DNA of 64,000 bases from Castellaniella sp034675905 (GCF_034675905.1 NZ_JAUCCV010000010.1:682001-746000), one strand, 5' to 3'; numbered from the stretch's first letter, positions 1 through 11,521 are shown. Notes: generated by a model from the sequence alone, not told the origin. Translations and numbers: made by a program.

Positions 1-90
1 TCGTGCAGCGGTGTCCGGCTGCTGCGGGGCGGCACAGGCCGCCAACAGCAACGTAAACAAAACGGATAGGACTGATCGGTGATACGTCAT
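1..90 (-). CDS. N-terminus of a putative lipoprotein (cut by window edge)
   Basis: Reading leftward from an ATG at 90, the first 30 residues form a short charged N-terminus, a hydrophobic stretch (VLFTLLLAA) and a lipobox ending LAAC, the pattern of a signal peptidase II substrate with lipidated Cys20. A purine-rich AGAGAGG stretch precedes the start as a ribosome-binding site. The rest lies outside the window, so family and function are unknown. It follows rpsQ on the same strand but is separated from it by a terminator-like hairpin, so it probably has its own promoter. Confidence 0.6.
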   Translation of the reverse strand, partial: MTYHRSVLSVLFTLLLAACAAPQQPDTAAR

Positions 91-214
91 GGCAAAGCCT
101 CTCTCTGGCTGTTCTCCCGGCCCATCACGCTACCATGCTCATCCTTGTCCGTCCCCCCGGGTTAACCGATGCTTACGATTCACCGCAGACTCTGTCTGGA
201 TGGCCCGGAAAGCA

Positions 215-239
215 CAAACCCCGCACAAGGCGGGGTTTG
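215..239 (-). terminator. Terminator-like hairpin downstream of rpsQ
   Basis: A perfect 10-bp inverted repeat (CAAACCCCGC with a 5-nt loop) lies about 60 bp beyond the rpsQ stop. A second 8-bp GC-rich hairpin with a 4-nt loop sits closer to the stop at 269-288. The T-rich tail after the first stem is short (TGCTTTCC), so termination may be partial. Together they suggest that the ribosomal protein operon ends after rpsQ. Confidence 0.6.
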
Positions 240-298
240 GTCCGCAGCGGGTCTGCGGTATCGGCGACGGCGCCCGTTACCGGGCGCCATCCGCATCA

Positions 299-580
299 TC
301 AGATGACGCGCACGGCCTCGAGCAGGCGCACCACCGTCCAGGACTTGGACTTGGAGATGGGGCGGCCCTCGGCGATTTCCACGATATCGCCCTCGTTGTA
401 CTGGTTGGACTCGTCGTGCGCCTTGTATTTGGCAGTGCGGTTGACGAATTTACCCAGCACGGGGTGCTTCACGCGGGTCTGGACGCTGACGACGACCGTC
501 TTGTCCATCTTGTTGCTGACGACCTTGCCGACCAGCGCACGCTGACGCTTGACGGTGTCTTTTTGGGTTTCGGTTGTCAT
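299..580 (-). CDS. rpsQ: 30S ribosomal protein S17
   Basis: The 93-residue product has the S17 OB-fold signature (GKVVSNKMDKTVVV near the N-terminus, KHPVLGKF in the middle). S17 binds 16S rRNA early in assembly of the small subunit. It is the last gene of a string starting at rplC, one base from rpmC. Length and order match the S10/spc arrangement, except that rplN does not follow directly; a terminator-like hairpin and a lipoprotein gene come next. Confidence 0.98.
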   Translation of the reverse strand: MTTETQKDTVKRQRALVGKVVSNKMDKTVVVSVQTRVKHPVLGKFVNRTAKYKAHDESNQYNEGDIVEIAEGRPISKSKSWTVVRLLEAVRVI

Positions 581-581
581 G

Positions 582-773
582 TTACTTTCCTGCGTTCTCA
601 GTCATGATGGTGCGGATGCGCGCGATATCGCGGCGCACTTTGCCCAACTGACTGGTGTTGGAAAGCTGCTGAGTGGCACGCTGCATACGCAGGTTGAAGT
701 GTGCCTTCAGCAGGCTCTCGAGCTCGGTCTGGAGCCCGGCGGCGTCTTTTTCGCGCAGTTCACTGGCTTTCAT
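582..773 (-). CDS. rpmC: 50S ribosomal protein L29
   Basis: A 63-residue, mostly helical protein with the L29 pattern (MKASELREKD, then FNLRMQRATQQL, then VRRDIARIRTI). L29 sits at the polypeptide exit tunnel near L23. The gene lies between rplP and rpsQ with gaps of a few bases, so translation is probably coupled. Confidence 0.98.
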   Translation of the reverse strand: MKASELREKDAAGLQTELESLLKAHFNLRMQRATQQLSNTSQLGKVRRDIARIRTIMTENAGK

Positions 774-781
774 ATTGACTC

Positions 782-1198
782 CTAGGCGCCCACGCGACGC
801 GACACGAAGGTCGTGCGCAGGGGCAGCTTGGCGGCGGCCAGACGGAATGCTTCGCGTGCGACTTCTTCGGTCACGCCTTCCATTTCGTACAGCACCTTGC
901 CGGGTTGAATTTCAGCGACCCAGAATTCCGGGTTGCCCTTCCCTTTACCCATCCGGACTTCGGCGGGCTTTTGGGAAATGGGCTTGTCCGGGAAGATCCG
1001 GATCCAGATACGGCCGCCGCGCTTGATGTGGCGGTTGATGGCACGACGAGCGGCCTCGATCTGGCGAGCCGTCAGACGGCCCCGATCCGTAGCCTTCAAG
1101 CCGAATTCACCAAAAGACACATTGGTGCCGCGCGTCGCCAGGCCGGTGTTGCGGCCTTTCTGCTCTTTGCGGTATTTCCTGCGAGAGGGTGACAGCAT
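782..1198 (-). CDS. rplP: 50S ribosomal protein L16
   Basis: The 138-residue protein starts MLSPSRRKYRKEQKGR and contains RIWIRIFPDKPISQKPAEVRMGKG-type L16 sequence, including the conserved GKGKG segment near the peptidyl-transferase centre. Length is normal for L16. It lies 3 bases after rpsC in the operon and 8 bases before rpmC. Confidence 0.98.
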   Translation of the reverse strand: MLSPSRRKYRKEQKGRNTGLATRGTNVSFGEFGLKATDRGRLTARQIEAARRAINRHIKRGGRIWIRIFPDKPISQKPAEVRMGKGKGNPEFWVAEIQPGKVLYEMEGVTEEVAREAFRLAAAKLPLRTTFVSRRVGA

Positions 1199-1201
1199 GG
1201 T

Positions 1202-1993
1202 TTATTCTCCTTCAGGCGCGGGGGCTGCCGAGGCAGCGTCACGGCGTGGGCCACGGCCACGGCCGCGGTTGTCGCCAGGACGGCCAGGACGATCACCACG
1301 CGGAGCACGGCGCGGACGGCGTTCTTCGTCACGCGGAGCAGCGGTTTCCGGGGGCATCTCGCCATTGGGCAGCATGTCGCCCTTGTAGACCCAGACCTTG
1401 ACACCGATGATGCCGTAGGTGGTTTGGGCTTCGGACGTGCCGTAGTCGATGTTGGCGCGCAGGGTGTGCAGAGGCACGCGACCTTCGCGATACCATTCGG
1501 TACGAGCGATTTCGATGCCGTTCAGACGACCCGAGGACATGATCTTGATGCCCTGGGCGCCCAGACGCATGGCGTTCTGCATGGCGCGTTTCATCGCACG
1601 ACGGAACATGATGCGCTTTTCGAGCTGCTGCGTGATGGAATCAGCGATCAGCTGAGCATCGGTTTCCGGCTTGCGGATTTCCTCGATGTTGACGTGCACA
1701 GGCACGCCCATCAGGCGCTGCAGATCGAGCTTCAGCGTTTCGATGTCCTCGCCGCGACGACCGATCACCACGCCCGGACGAGCCGAGTACACAGTGATGC
1801 GGGCGTTCTTGGCCGGGCGTTCGATGATGACACGACCCACGGACGCGGATTTCAGTTTCTTCTTCAGGTATTCGCGCACACGAATGTCTTCGGCCAGCAT
1901 GCTGCCGTAGACCTTGTCGTTGGCGTACCAGCGAGAAGTCCAGTTGTGGTTGACCGCGAGGCGGAACCCGATTGGGTGAATTTTCTGTCCCAT
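1202..1993 (-). CDS. rpsC: 30S ribosomal protein S3 with long basic C-terminal tail
   Basis: At 263 residues this S3 has the KH domain (VVIGRRGEDIETLK around residue 75) and the C-terminal S3 domain. It ends in a disordered tail rich in Arg, Gly and Pro after about residue 213, longer than the 233-residue E. coli S3. S3 forms part of the mRNA entry channel. Tails of this kind are common in Burkholderiales. It sits between rplV and rplP with spacings of 9 and 3 bases. Confidence 0.98.
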   Translation of the reverse strand: MGQKIHPIGFRLAVNHNWTSRWYANDKVYGSMLAEDIRVREYLKKKLKSASVGRVIIERPAKNARITVYSARPGVVIGRRGEDIETLKLDLQRLMGVPVHVNIEEIRKPETDAQLIADSITQQLEKRIMFRRAMKRAMQNAMRLGAQGIKIMSSGRLNGIEIARTEWYREGRVPLHTLRANIDYGTSEAQTTYGIIGVKVWVYKGDMLPNGEMPPETAAPRDEERRPRRAPRGDRPGRPGDNRGRGRGPRRDAASAAPAPEGE

Positions 1994-2002
1994 TGCGACT
2001 CC

Positions 2003-2332
2003 TTAGGCCCCGACCTTGACCACGATGTGGCAGGTCTGCTTTTCGATGCGGTTGCCACGACCCTTGGCACGGGCCGAGAAACGCTTCATCGACTGCGCTT
2101 TGTCGACATAGATCGTGGTGACCTTCAGTTCGTCGATGTCGGCGCCGTCGTTGTGCTCGGCATTGGCGATTGCCGATTCCAGAGCCTTTTTCAGGATGAC
2201 AGCGGCTTTCTTCGGGCTGAAGTTCAGGATGTTGAGCGCGTGCGCCACGGATTTTCCGCGGATCAGATCCGCCACCAGGCGGGTCTTCTGGGCGGAAATA
2301 TGGACGCCGCGGATGGCTGCGGTGGTTTCCAT
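2003..2332 (-). CDS. rplV: 50S ribosomal protein L22
   Basis: The 109-residue protein begins METTAAIRGVHISAQKTRLVADLIRG and ends with the beta-hairpin region (RAKGRGNRIEKQTCHIVV) that reaches into the exit tunnel. This loop is where macrolide-resistance changes occur in other species; it looks normal here. It is 3 bases after rpsS and 9 before rpsC. Confidence 0.98.
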   Translation of the reverse strand: METTAAIRGVHISAQKTRLVADLIRGKSVAHALNILNFSPKKAAVILKKALESAIANAEHNDGADIDELKVTTIYVDKAQSMKRFSARAKGRGNRIEKQTCHIVVKVGA

Positions 2333-2335
2333 GGC

Positions 2336-2611
2336 TTACCTCTTGGCCTTTTTGTCCGCCGCGTGACCCTTGAAGGTACGCGTCAGGGCAAATTCACCGA
2401 GCTTGTGACCGACCATGTTCTCGTTGATATAAACGGGAACGTGCTGGCGGCCGTTGTGCACGGCAATGGTCAACCCGATGAATTCGGGCAGAATGGTGGA
2501 ACGACGCGACCAGGTCTTGATCGGCTTCTTTTCTTTGCCCCCGACGGCGGCATCGACCTTTTTGATCAGATGCGCATCGACGAACGGGCCTTTCTTGACA
2601 GAACGTGACAT
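2336..2611 (-). CDS. rpsS: 30S ribosomal protein S19
   Basis: A 91-residue protein with the S19 hallmark MSRSVKKGPFVD at the N-terminus and GHKLGEFALTRTF near the C-terminus. S19 sits in the head of the small subunit with S13. Operon position between rplB and rplV is standard. Confidence 0.98.
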   Translation of the reverse strand: MSRSVKKGPFVDAHLIKKVDAAVGGKEKKPIKTWSRRSTILPEFIGLTIAVHNGRQHVPVYINENMVGHKLGEFALTRTFKGHAADKKAKR

Positions 2612-2623
2612 AGTGTTCGCCCC

Positions 2624-3451
2624 TTATTTGCGCTTGCGGCGCGAGACAATCATATTGTCCGTGCGCTTGTTACGACGAGTCCGATAGCCCTTGGTGGGAG
2701 TACCCCACGGGCTGACGGGTACGCGGCCTTCGCCGGTGCGGCCTTCACCACCACCGTGCGGGTGATCCACCGGGTTCATGGCAACGCCACGAACGGTCGG
2801 GCGGATACCACGCCAACGCACAGCACCGGCTTTACCGATCTGACGCAGGCTGTGATCGCCGTTGCCGACTTCACCAATGGTGGCGCGGCAGTCGATGTGC
2901 ACGCGGCGGACTTCACCGGAGCGCAGACGGACCTGGGCGTAAACGCCTTCGCGAGCCAACAGGACAGCGGAAGCGCCAGCCGAGCGGGCGATCTGAGCAC
3001 CCTTGCCGGGTTGCATTTCGATGCAGTGGATCGTGGAGCCCACCGGAATCGCACGAATCGGCAGCGTATTGCCTGCACGGATCGGCGCTTCCAGACCGGA
3101 CACGACCGTGGCGCCGACTTCCAGACCGCGCGGAGCGATGATGTAGCGACGTTCGCCATCGGCGTAGCACAACAGGGCCAGGTGAGCCGTGCGGTTCGGG
3201 TCGTATTCCAGGCGCTCGACGCGGGCGACGATGCCGTCCTTGTTGCGACGGAAATCAACGACGCGATAGTGCTGCTTGTGACCACCGCCGCGATGACGCA
3301 CGGTGATGTGGCCGTTGTTGTTACGACCGGAATGGCGCGACTGGCTTTCCAGCAGAGGCGCGTAGCCAGGGCCCTTGTGCAGTTCGGGGTGCACGACCTT
3401 GATCATGCCCCGACGGCCCGCGGACGTGGGTTTGACTTTTACCAGCGGCAT
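2624..3451 (-). CDS. rplB: 50S ribosomal protein L2
   Basis: The 275-residue product carries the L2 RNA-binding and SH3-like domains, ending in the conserved MNPVDHPHGGGEGR segment that contains the histidine important for peptidyl transfer. Length equals the family norm. It directly abuts rplW, whose stop codon is next to the rplB start. Confidence 0.98.
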   Translation of the reverse strand: MPLVKVKPTSAGRRGMIKVVHPELHKGPGYAPLLESQSRHSGRNNNGHITVRHRGGGHKQHYRVVDFRRNKDGIVARVERLEYDPNRTAHLALLCYADGERRYIIAPRGLEVGATVVSGLEAPIRAGNTLPIRAIPVGSTIHCIEMQPGKGAQIARSAGASAVLLAREGVYAQVRLRSGEVRRVHIDCRATIGEVGNGDHSLRQIGKAGAVRWRGIRPTVRGVAMNPVDHPHGGGEGRTGEGRVPVSPWGTPTKGYRTRRNKRTDNMIVSRRKRK

Positions 3452-3748
3452 TTAGTTCACCTCCGTAAAGTCGATTTCCTGCCCGGCCTTGAGGGACACA
3501 TAGGCCTTGCGCTCGTTGCGACGACGGCCCATGAAACGGCCGAAGCGCTTTTCCTTGCCCTTGCGGTTGGCAACCTGCACGGAGGCGACTTCGACCTTGA
3601 ACAGCAGTTCAATGGCGGCCTTGATCTCGGGCTTGGTGGCATCAGCCACGACGCGGAAAGCGACCTGGTTGTTCTTTTCGGCAACCATCGTGGCTTTTTC
3701 AGTGACCACGGGCGCCAGAATGACTTGCATCAGACGTTCGGCATTCAT
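3452..3748 (-). CDS. rplW: 50S ribosomal protein L23
   Basis: A 98-residue L23, recognised by LAPVVTEKATM near the N-terminus and KRFGRFMGRR in the tunnel-side loop. L23 is the docking site for trigger factor and SRP at the tunnel exit. Its ATG overlaps the rplD stop (ATGA), which couples their translation. Confidence 0.98.
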   Translation of the reverse strand: MNAERLMQVILAPVVTEKATMVAEKNNQVAFRVVADATKPEIKAAIELLFKVEVASVQVANRKGKEKRFGRFMGRRRNERKAYVSLKAGQEIDFTEVN

Positions 3749-4368
3749 CCCAGCAACTCCTCGAGTTGGGCGATCGCCGGCTTGGTGATCAGCACTTTCT
3801 TGTAGTGGACCAGGGACAGCGGATCGGCATAGCGCGTTTCAATCACTGCCACGTGGGGCAGGTTGCGCGTTGCGAGATAGACGTTTTCGTCCAGCGCATC
3901 AGTGATGATCAGGACGGATTCGGAAATACCCAGGTCCTTGAGCTTGGCGGCAGCCAGCTTGGTCTTGGGGGCTTCGAGGGTGAAGCTTTCCAGCACGGCC
4001 AGCCGGTCTTCGCGCACCAGCTGCGAGAAAATGGCGCGCAAACCGGCGCGGTACATTTTCTTGTTGACCTTGTGGCTGAAGTTTTCGTCCGGCGAGTTCG
4101 GGAACGCACGGCCACCCCCACGCCAGATCGGCGAGGAAGTCATCCCGGAACGGGCGCGGCCGGTGCCTTTCTGGCGCCAGGGCTTCTTGGTGGAATGCTT
4201 GACGGTTTCGCGGTTCTTCTGAGCGCGATTGCCCATCCGTGCGTTGGCCTGATAGGCCACGACGATCTGGTGTACCAGCGCTTCGTTGAATTCGCGGCCG
4301 AAGATATCATCGGCGCCGGCCACGGTGGCCGAGGATTGACCCTGATCGTTCAGGAGCTTGAGTTCCAT
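3745..4368 (-). CDS. rplD: 50S ribosomal protein L4
   Basis: I place the start at 4368 (MELKLLNDQG, 207 residues). An upstream in-frame start would add 14 residues unlike any L4. The sequence RGGGRAFPNSPDENFSHKVNKK is the typical extended loop. In E. coli L4 also represses the S10 operon by acting on its leader RNA, so the structured leader before rplC at about 5061-5214 could be its target here, which is inference. The ATG follows the rplC stop by two bases. Confidence 0.97.
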   Translation of the reverse strand: MELKLLNDQGQSSATVAGADDIFGREFNEALVHQIVVAYQANARMGNRAQKNRETVKHSTKKPWRQKGTGRARSGMTSSPIWRGGGRAFPNSPDENFSHKVNKKMYRAGLRAIFSQLVREDRLAVLESFTLEAPKTKLAAAKLKDLGISESVLIITDALDENVYLATRNLPHVAVIETRYADPLSLVHYKKVLITKPAIAQLEELLG

Positions 4369-4370
4369 GA

Positions 4371-5060
4371 TTAGGCTCCTTTCTTGGGCGCGGCCTTGAC
4401 GGCCGGGCACACGACGATGTCGGCGTTCTTGTGGCCGGGGACAGCGCCCTTGACCAACAGCAGACCGCGTTCGACATCAACGCGCACGACGTCCAGATTC
4501 TGGACGGTGCGGGTCACGTCACCCAGGTGACCGGACATTTTCTTGCCCGGAAAAACACGACCCGGATCCTGTGCCTGGCCGATGGAGCCGGGCACGCGGT
4601 GCGAGCGCGAGTTACCGTGAGAGGCGCGTTGGGAACCGAAATGGTGACGCTTGATCGTGCCGGCAAAGCCTTTACCGATCGTCGTACCAGTGACGTCAAC
4701 CTGTTCGCCGACCTGAAAGACCGATTCCACGGCCACGACAGCGCCAGCCGTAAATTCGGCGGCACGGGCGGGATCCAGGCGGAATTCCTTCAGGATGGAA
4801 CCGGCTTCGACGCCGGCTTTGGCGTAATGGCCGGCTTCGGCTTTGGTGACGCGAGAGGCACGGCGAGTGCCATAGGCCAACTGAACGGCGGCATAACCGT
4901 CGATTTCAGGCGTCTTGACCTGGGTGACGCGGTTGTTGGACACGTCCAGCACGGTTACCGGGATGGAATCACCTTCCTCGGTAAAAATGCGGGTCATGCC
5001 GACCTTGCGCCCCACAAGCCCGAGGCGCCAGGCCGCGGGCGTAGGTGTCGAATTCGACAT
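4371..5060 (-). CDS. rplC: 50S ribosomal protein L3
   Basis: The 229-residue protein has L3 signatures: LVGRKVGMTRIFTEEG at the N-terminus, and GFAGTIKRHHFGSQRASHGNS, which contains the glutamine methylated by PrmB in other bacteria. The start at 5060 is preceded by GGAG. It is the first gene of the L3-S17 unit, separated from rpsJ by a strong terminator and a leader of about 150 nt. Confidence 0.98.
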   Translation of the reverse strand: MSNSTPTPAAWRLGLVGRKVGMTRIFTEEGDSIPVTVLDVSNNRVTQVKTPEIDGYAAVQLAYGTRRASRVTKAEAGHYAKAGVEAGSILKEFRLDPARAAEFTAGAVVAVESVFQVGEQVDVTGTTIGKGFAGTIKRHHFGSQRASHGNSRSHRVPGSIGQAQDPGRVFPGKKMSGHLGDVTRTVQNLDVVRVDVERGLLLVKGAVPGHKNADIVVCPAVKAAPKKGA

Positions 5061-5205
5061 TGTTTTCTCCGGGGTATTAAAAACCCTTAAGCTTAAATCC
5101 CGACTGCGATTGGCCGGGGCTCGGATACCGTCTTACAACGATATAGCCGTATCAAACCTCGATACGGCAACTCGCCGTCTAAATAAAGAGACGGCGAAGC
5201 TAAGC

Positions 5206-5214
5206 ATTCTAGCA
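5206..5214 (-). promoter_or_regulatory. Candidate extended -10 promoter for rplC and structured leader
   Basis: On the minus strand TGCTAGAAT forms an extended -10 element (TGn plus a 5/6 match to TATAAT) a few bases beyond the terminator that follows rpsJ. No good -35 is visible. The leader from here to the rplC start at 5060 holds two perfect 8-bp inverted repeats: CGCCGTCT with its partner (5173-5196) and GCCGTATC with its partner (5146-5168). I read this as an independent promoter and leader for the L3-S17 unit; transcription start mapping would decide. Confidence 0.45.
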
Positions 5215-5219
5215 TGAAA

Positions 5220-5250
5220 AAGCCGCCCTGCCTAGAAGACAGGGCGGCTT
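5220..5250 (-). terminator. Strong intrinsic terminator between rpsJ and rplC
   Basis: A perfect 11-bp stem (AAGCCGCCCTG and complement, 9-nt loop) is followed on the minus strand by six T residues and then CATGC. It lies 35 bp after the rpsJ stop. This is a canonical Rho-independent terminator, so transcription from the rpsL side should end largely after rpsJ. Confidence 0.85.
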
Positions 5251-5284
5251 AGAGCTGAAGCACCCGTCAGGGCGCCCAACCGGA

Positions 5285-5596
5285 TTACTGCAGCGCGATT
5301 TCGACGTCGACGCCGGCCGGCAGATCCAGACGCATCAGGGCGTCCACGGTCTTGTCGGTCGGATCCACGATATCCATCAAACGCTGATGCGTGCGCATTT
5401 CGAACTGATCGCGCGAGGTCTTGTTGACGTGCGGCGAACGCAGCACGTCATAGCGACGGATGCGCGTGGGCAGCGGCACGGGACCACGAACCACAGCACC
5501 CGTGCGCTTGGCCGTTTCAACGATCTCGGCGGCCGACTGATCGATCAGCTTATAGTCAAACGCCTTCAGGCGGATGCGAATTTTCTGGCTTTTCAT
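5285..5596 (-). CDS. rpsJ: 30S ribosomal protein S10 / NusE
   Basis: I take the start at MKSQKIRIRLKAFDYK (5596, 103 residues), the standard S10 N-terminus; an upstream in-frame start adds 16 residues without family support. S10 is both a ribosomal protein of the small-subunit head and the NusE antitermination factor. It lies 55 bp after tuf1, so it belongs to the str operon (rpsL-rpsG-fusA-tuf1-rpsJ) and not to the rplC unit, from which the terminator at 5220-5250 cuts it off. Confidence 0.98.
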   Translation of the reverse strand: MKSQKIRIRLKAFDYKLIDQSAAEIVETAKRTGAVVRGPVPLPTRIRRYDVLRSPHVNKTSRDQFEMRTHQRLMDIVDPTDKTVDALMRLDLPAGVDVEIALQ

Positions 5597-5651
5597 GGGT
5601 ATCCCTAAAGAACGAGTCCGGGCAGGGACTTGGCCCCCGCCCACACATCAA

Positions 5652-6842
<1,191 letters not shown>

Positions 6843-6882
6843 GATGATTCCTGTAATTTCCTGGGAAATAAAAGAGGGAAAT

Positions 6883-6902
6883 GCCCGGCCTCGCGGCCGG
6901 GC
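6883..6902 (-). other. GC-rich intercistronic hairpin between fusA and tuf1
   Basis: An 8-bp perfect stem (GCCCGGCC) closes a GCGA tetraloop on the transcript, just after the fusA stop. The following ATTTCCCTCTTTT is T-rich but not an immediate U tract. It may stabilise or partly attenuate the fusA-tuf message; that role is inference. Confidence 0.5.
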
Positions 6903-6908
6903 CGTATG

Positions 6909-9011
<2,103 letters not shown>

Positions 9012-9041
9012 GTTGAAAGTCCTAATGAGTGACCGGCTGGA

Positions 9042-9512
9042 TTACCAGCGGAAGTGGCTGAATGCCTTGTTGGCTTCTGCCATCTTGTGGGTGTCCTCGC
9101 GTTTCTTCATGGCGCCGCCACGACCTTCGGCCGCATCCATGAGTTCGCCTGCCAAACGCAGGTCCATCGATTTTTCACCACGCTTTTTCGCGGCTTCACG
9201 CAGCCAGCGCATGGCCAGGGCCAGGCGGCGCACGGGGCGCACTTCGACCGGCACCTGATAGTTGGCGCCACCAACGCGGCGGGATTTGACTTCAACCACC
9301 GGCTTGATGTTGTTGATGGCGGTATTGAAGACCTCGATGGGTTCCTTGCCCGTTTTGGCCTGGATCTGGTCAAAGGCGCCGTACACGATGCGTTCCGCCA
9401 CGGCTTTTTTGCCGGACAGCATGACGACGTTCATGAATTTGGCCAGCTCGACACTGCCGAACTTGGGATCAGGGAGGATTTCACGTTTTGGTACTTCGCG
9501 ACGACGAGGCAT
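9042..9512 (-). CDS. rpsG: 30S ribosomal protein S7
   Basis: The 156-residue protein starts MPRRREVPKREILPDPKFGS, the S7 N-terminus, and ends KAFSHFRW. S7 nucleates assembly of the 3' major domain of 16S rRNA. A 150-bp gap separates it from rpsL; in E. coli S7 represses its operon at this intercistronic site. The family relationship is certain, the regulation here is inferred. Confidence 0.98.
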   Translation of the reverse strand: MPRRREVPKREILPDPKFGSVELAKFMNVVMLSGKKAVAERIVYGAFDQIQAKTGKEPIEVFNTAINNIKPVVEVKSRRVGGANYQVPVEVRPVRRLALAMRWLREAAKKRGEKSMDLRLAGELMDAAEGRGGAMKKREDTHKMAEANKAFSHFRW

Positions 9513-9662
9513 TTCAATTTCCTTGTGACGATTCAGTTGAGCCGCTTTTTAACGGCCACGGCTTCCATTGAGGAGAGCCACTTACCTGCCAAAGCCGGAT
9601 GACTTTGGCCGCACGTTTCTGATCGGCGAGCGATCAATGAGAGACGACAGAACGATGGAAGA

Positions 9663-10037
9663 TTATTTCTTCGGCCGTTTGGCGCCGTATTTGGAACGGG
9701 CTTGCTTACGGTCTTTGACGCCTTGCAGGTCAAGAGAGCCGCGAACGATGTGATAACGCACACCCGGCAAATCCTTTACACGGCCGCCACGCACCAGAAC
9801 CACGGAGTGTTCCTGGAGATTGTGGCCTTCGCCGCCGATATAGGAGATGACCTCGTAGCCATTGGTCAGGCGCACTTTGGCGACCTTACGCAAGGCGGAG
9901 TTCGGCTTTTTCGGGGTGGTGGTGTAGACACGGGTGCAGACGCCGCGACGCTGGGGGCAATTTTCCAGCGCCGGGCTCTTGCTGCTCTCGCGACTGACTT
10001 GGCGCGGCTTGCGCAGCAGTTGAGCAATAGTTGGCAT
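9663..10037 (-). CDS. rpsL: 30S ribosomal protein S12
   Basis: A 124-residue S12 starting MPTIAQLLRKPRQ. The decoding-site segments TTTPKKPNSALRK and RGGRVKDLPGVRYH carry the lysines whose replacement gives streptomycin resistance; both are the sensitive wild type. It is the first gene of the str operon. I saw no confident -35/-10 pair in the 240 bp between it and the divergent aroQ. Confidence 0.98.
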   Translation of the reverse strand: MPTIAQLLRKPRQVSRESSKSPALENCPQRRGVCTRVYTTTPKKPNSALRKVAKVRLTNGYEVISYIGGEGHNLQEHSVVLVRGGRVKDLPGVRYHIVRGSLDLQGVKDRKQARSKYGAKRPKK

Positions 10038-10278
10038 GACCTTTTACGCATCCTTTGTACTTGCGTACGTTTTTTACGTCGGTGTTCAGGTGACATGTAC
10101 AAAATCCGCCTGGAACGAATGACGTAAAAGAGCGGGTCTTGCACAAACCATTTTCAGGCAATTTTGCCTGACGACTTACCTAGGGCGTCAGGTTTCGCAG
10201 CGCATACTGGAACCTGCCGCTTTTATACGGTAAGCTCGTGAGTGTAGCACGCACAACTTTTCAAAGGCAAGCAACTGA

Positions 10279-10719
10279 ATGAACATTCTAGTCCTGCACG
10301 GCATCAACCTGAACATGTTCGGCAAGCGCGACCCCGCGCAGTACGGCACGGCCACTCTGGCGGAAATCGACCAGCAGTTGCAAACCTTGGGGACGACGCT
10401 GGGTGCGCAGGTCAACTGCTTTCAAACCAACTGCGAAGGCTTGATGGTGGAACGCATCCATCAGGCCCATACGGACGGCACCGCCGCGGTGCTGATCAAT
10501 GCCGGCGCCTGGACACACTACAGCTATGGCATCCGGGATGCCTTAGCCATCCTGACCATTCCCCTCATCGAAATTCACATGTCCAACATCCATGCCCGCG
10601 AAGCATTCCGGCACGAATCCGTGTTGGCGCCTATTGTGCGCGGCCAGATCTGCGGGTTTGGCGCGGACAGCTATCTGCTGGGGTTGCAGGCGGCGGTATC
10701 CGCCGTCAAGACTGCCTGA
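10279..10719 (+). CDS. aroQ: Type II 3-dehydroquinate dehydratase
   Basis: This 146-residue enzyme converts 3-dehydroquinate to 3-dehydroshikimate. Active-site residues are in place: Arg17 and Tyr22 in GKRDPAQYG, Asn in LINAGAW, His in THYSYGIRDAL, Glu and His in IEIHMSN, and Arg in FRHES. Two positions depart from the family consensus: GIN replaces GPN near residue 9, and the second loop reads NAG where NPG is usual. It is divergent from rpsL and tail-to-tail with aroE, the next enzyme of the shikimate pathway, overlapping it by 14 bp. Confidence 0.92.
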   Translation: MNILVLHGINLNMFGKRDPAQYGTATLAEIDQQLQTLGTTLGAQVNCFQTNCEGLMVERIHQAHTDGTAAVLINAGAWTHYSYGIRDALAILTIPLIEIHMSNIHAREAFRHESVLAPIVRGQICGFGADSYLLGLQAAVSAVKTA

Positions 10720-11521
10720 GCAGATCCCACACCGGCTGGACATCCGGCATGACCCCGCGCCAGATCTGATAGGATTCGGCTGCCTGCCCCACCAGCATAC
10801 CCAAGCCGTCGCTAAGGCGGGTGGCGCCGCGCCCGGCAGCCTGCACCATGAAGGCCGTCGGCTCGGCGGCGTACGCCAGATCATAGGCCAGGCTTTCCGC
10901 AGAGAAACGGAAATCCACATCCGGTGCGCCCTGCCCGTTCAAGCCGGCAGACGTGGCATGAATGACGACATCGAACCTCTCGCCGGCGACATCCTCCAAC
11001 GCCCCGGCACGCAAAATACCGGTTTGCTGAAACACAGCCGCCAGCTCGTGTGCGCGGCTGGCAGTCCGATTGACCAATAGAATGCGGGCCGGGCCGGCCT
11101 GCAGGATCGGCAGCAAAACCCCCCGCGTCGCCCCCCCTGCACCGATGATCAGTACCTGGCGCCCTGCCAGAGAGTAGCCCAGCCGATCCTGAATATCGCC
11201 GACCAGCCCTATGCCATCCGTATTGTCGCCCAACACGCCGTCGGGACCGAATGCCAGCGTATTGACAGCTTGCGCCGCCTCGGCCCGATCCGTCAGGCGA
11301 TCTGCAAACCGGCAAGCGTCCAGCTTGAACGGCGCGGTGACATTCATGCCTTTACCGCCGGCCTCCATGAATGCCCGTACGGTTTCTGCGAACGCGCCCG
11401 GCTCGCCCAAGATACGTTCATACGTCAGCGTATGGCCAAACTGCCGCGCGAACGCCGCATGAATAACGGGAGATCTGGACTGGGCGATAGGGTTGCCGAT
11501 GACGGCATAGCGGTCAGTCAT
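10706..11521 (-). CDS. aroE: Shikimate dehydrogenase
   Basis: The 271-residue NADPH enzyme reduces 3-dehydroshikimate to shikimate. The start is set at MTDRYAVIGNPIAQSRSP (11521). Lys66 in NVTAPFK and Asp102 in DNTDG are the catalytic pair, and GAGGATRGVL is the dinucleotide-binding loop. It converges with aroQ and lies downstream of rpoC, separated from it by a terminator. The extra 13 residues of a longer reading frame do not look like AroE. Confidence 0.95.
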   Translation of the reverse strand: MTDRYAVIGNPIAQSRSPVIHAAFARQFGHTLTYERILGEPGAFAETVRAFMEAGGKGMNVTAPFKLDACRFADRLTDRAEAAQAVNTLAFGPDGVLGDNTDGIGLVGDIQDRLGYSLAGRQVLIIGAGGATRGVLLPILQAGPARILLVNRTASRAHELAAVFQQTGILRAGALEDVAGERFDVVIHATSAGLNGQGAPDVDFRFSAESLAYDLAYAAEPTAFMVQAAGRGATRLSDGLGMLVGQAAESYQIWRGVMPDVQPVWDLLRQS

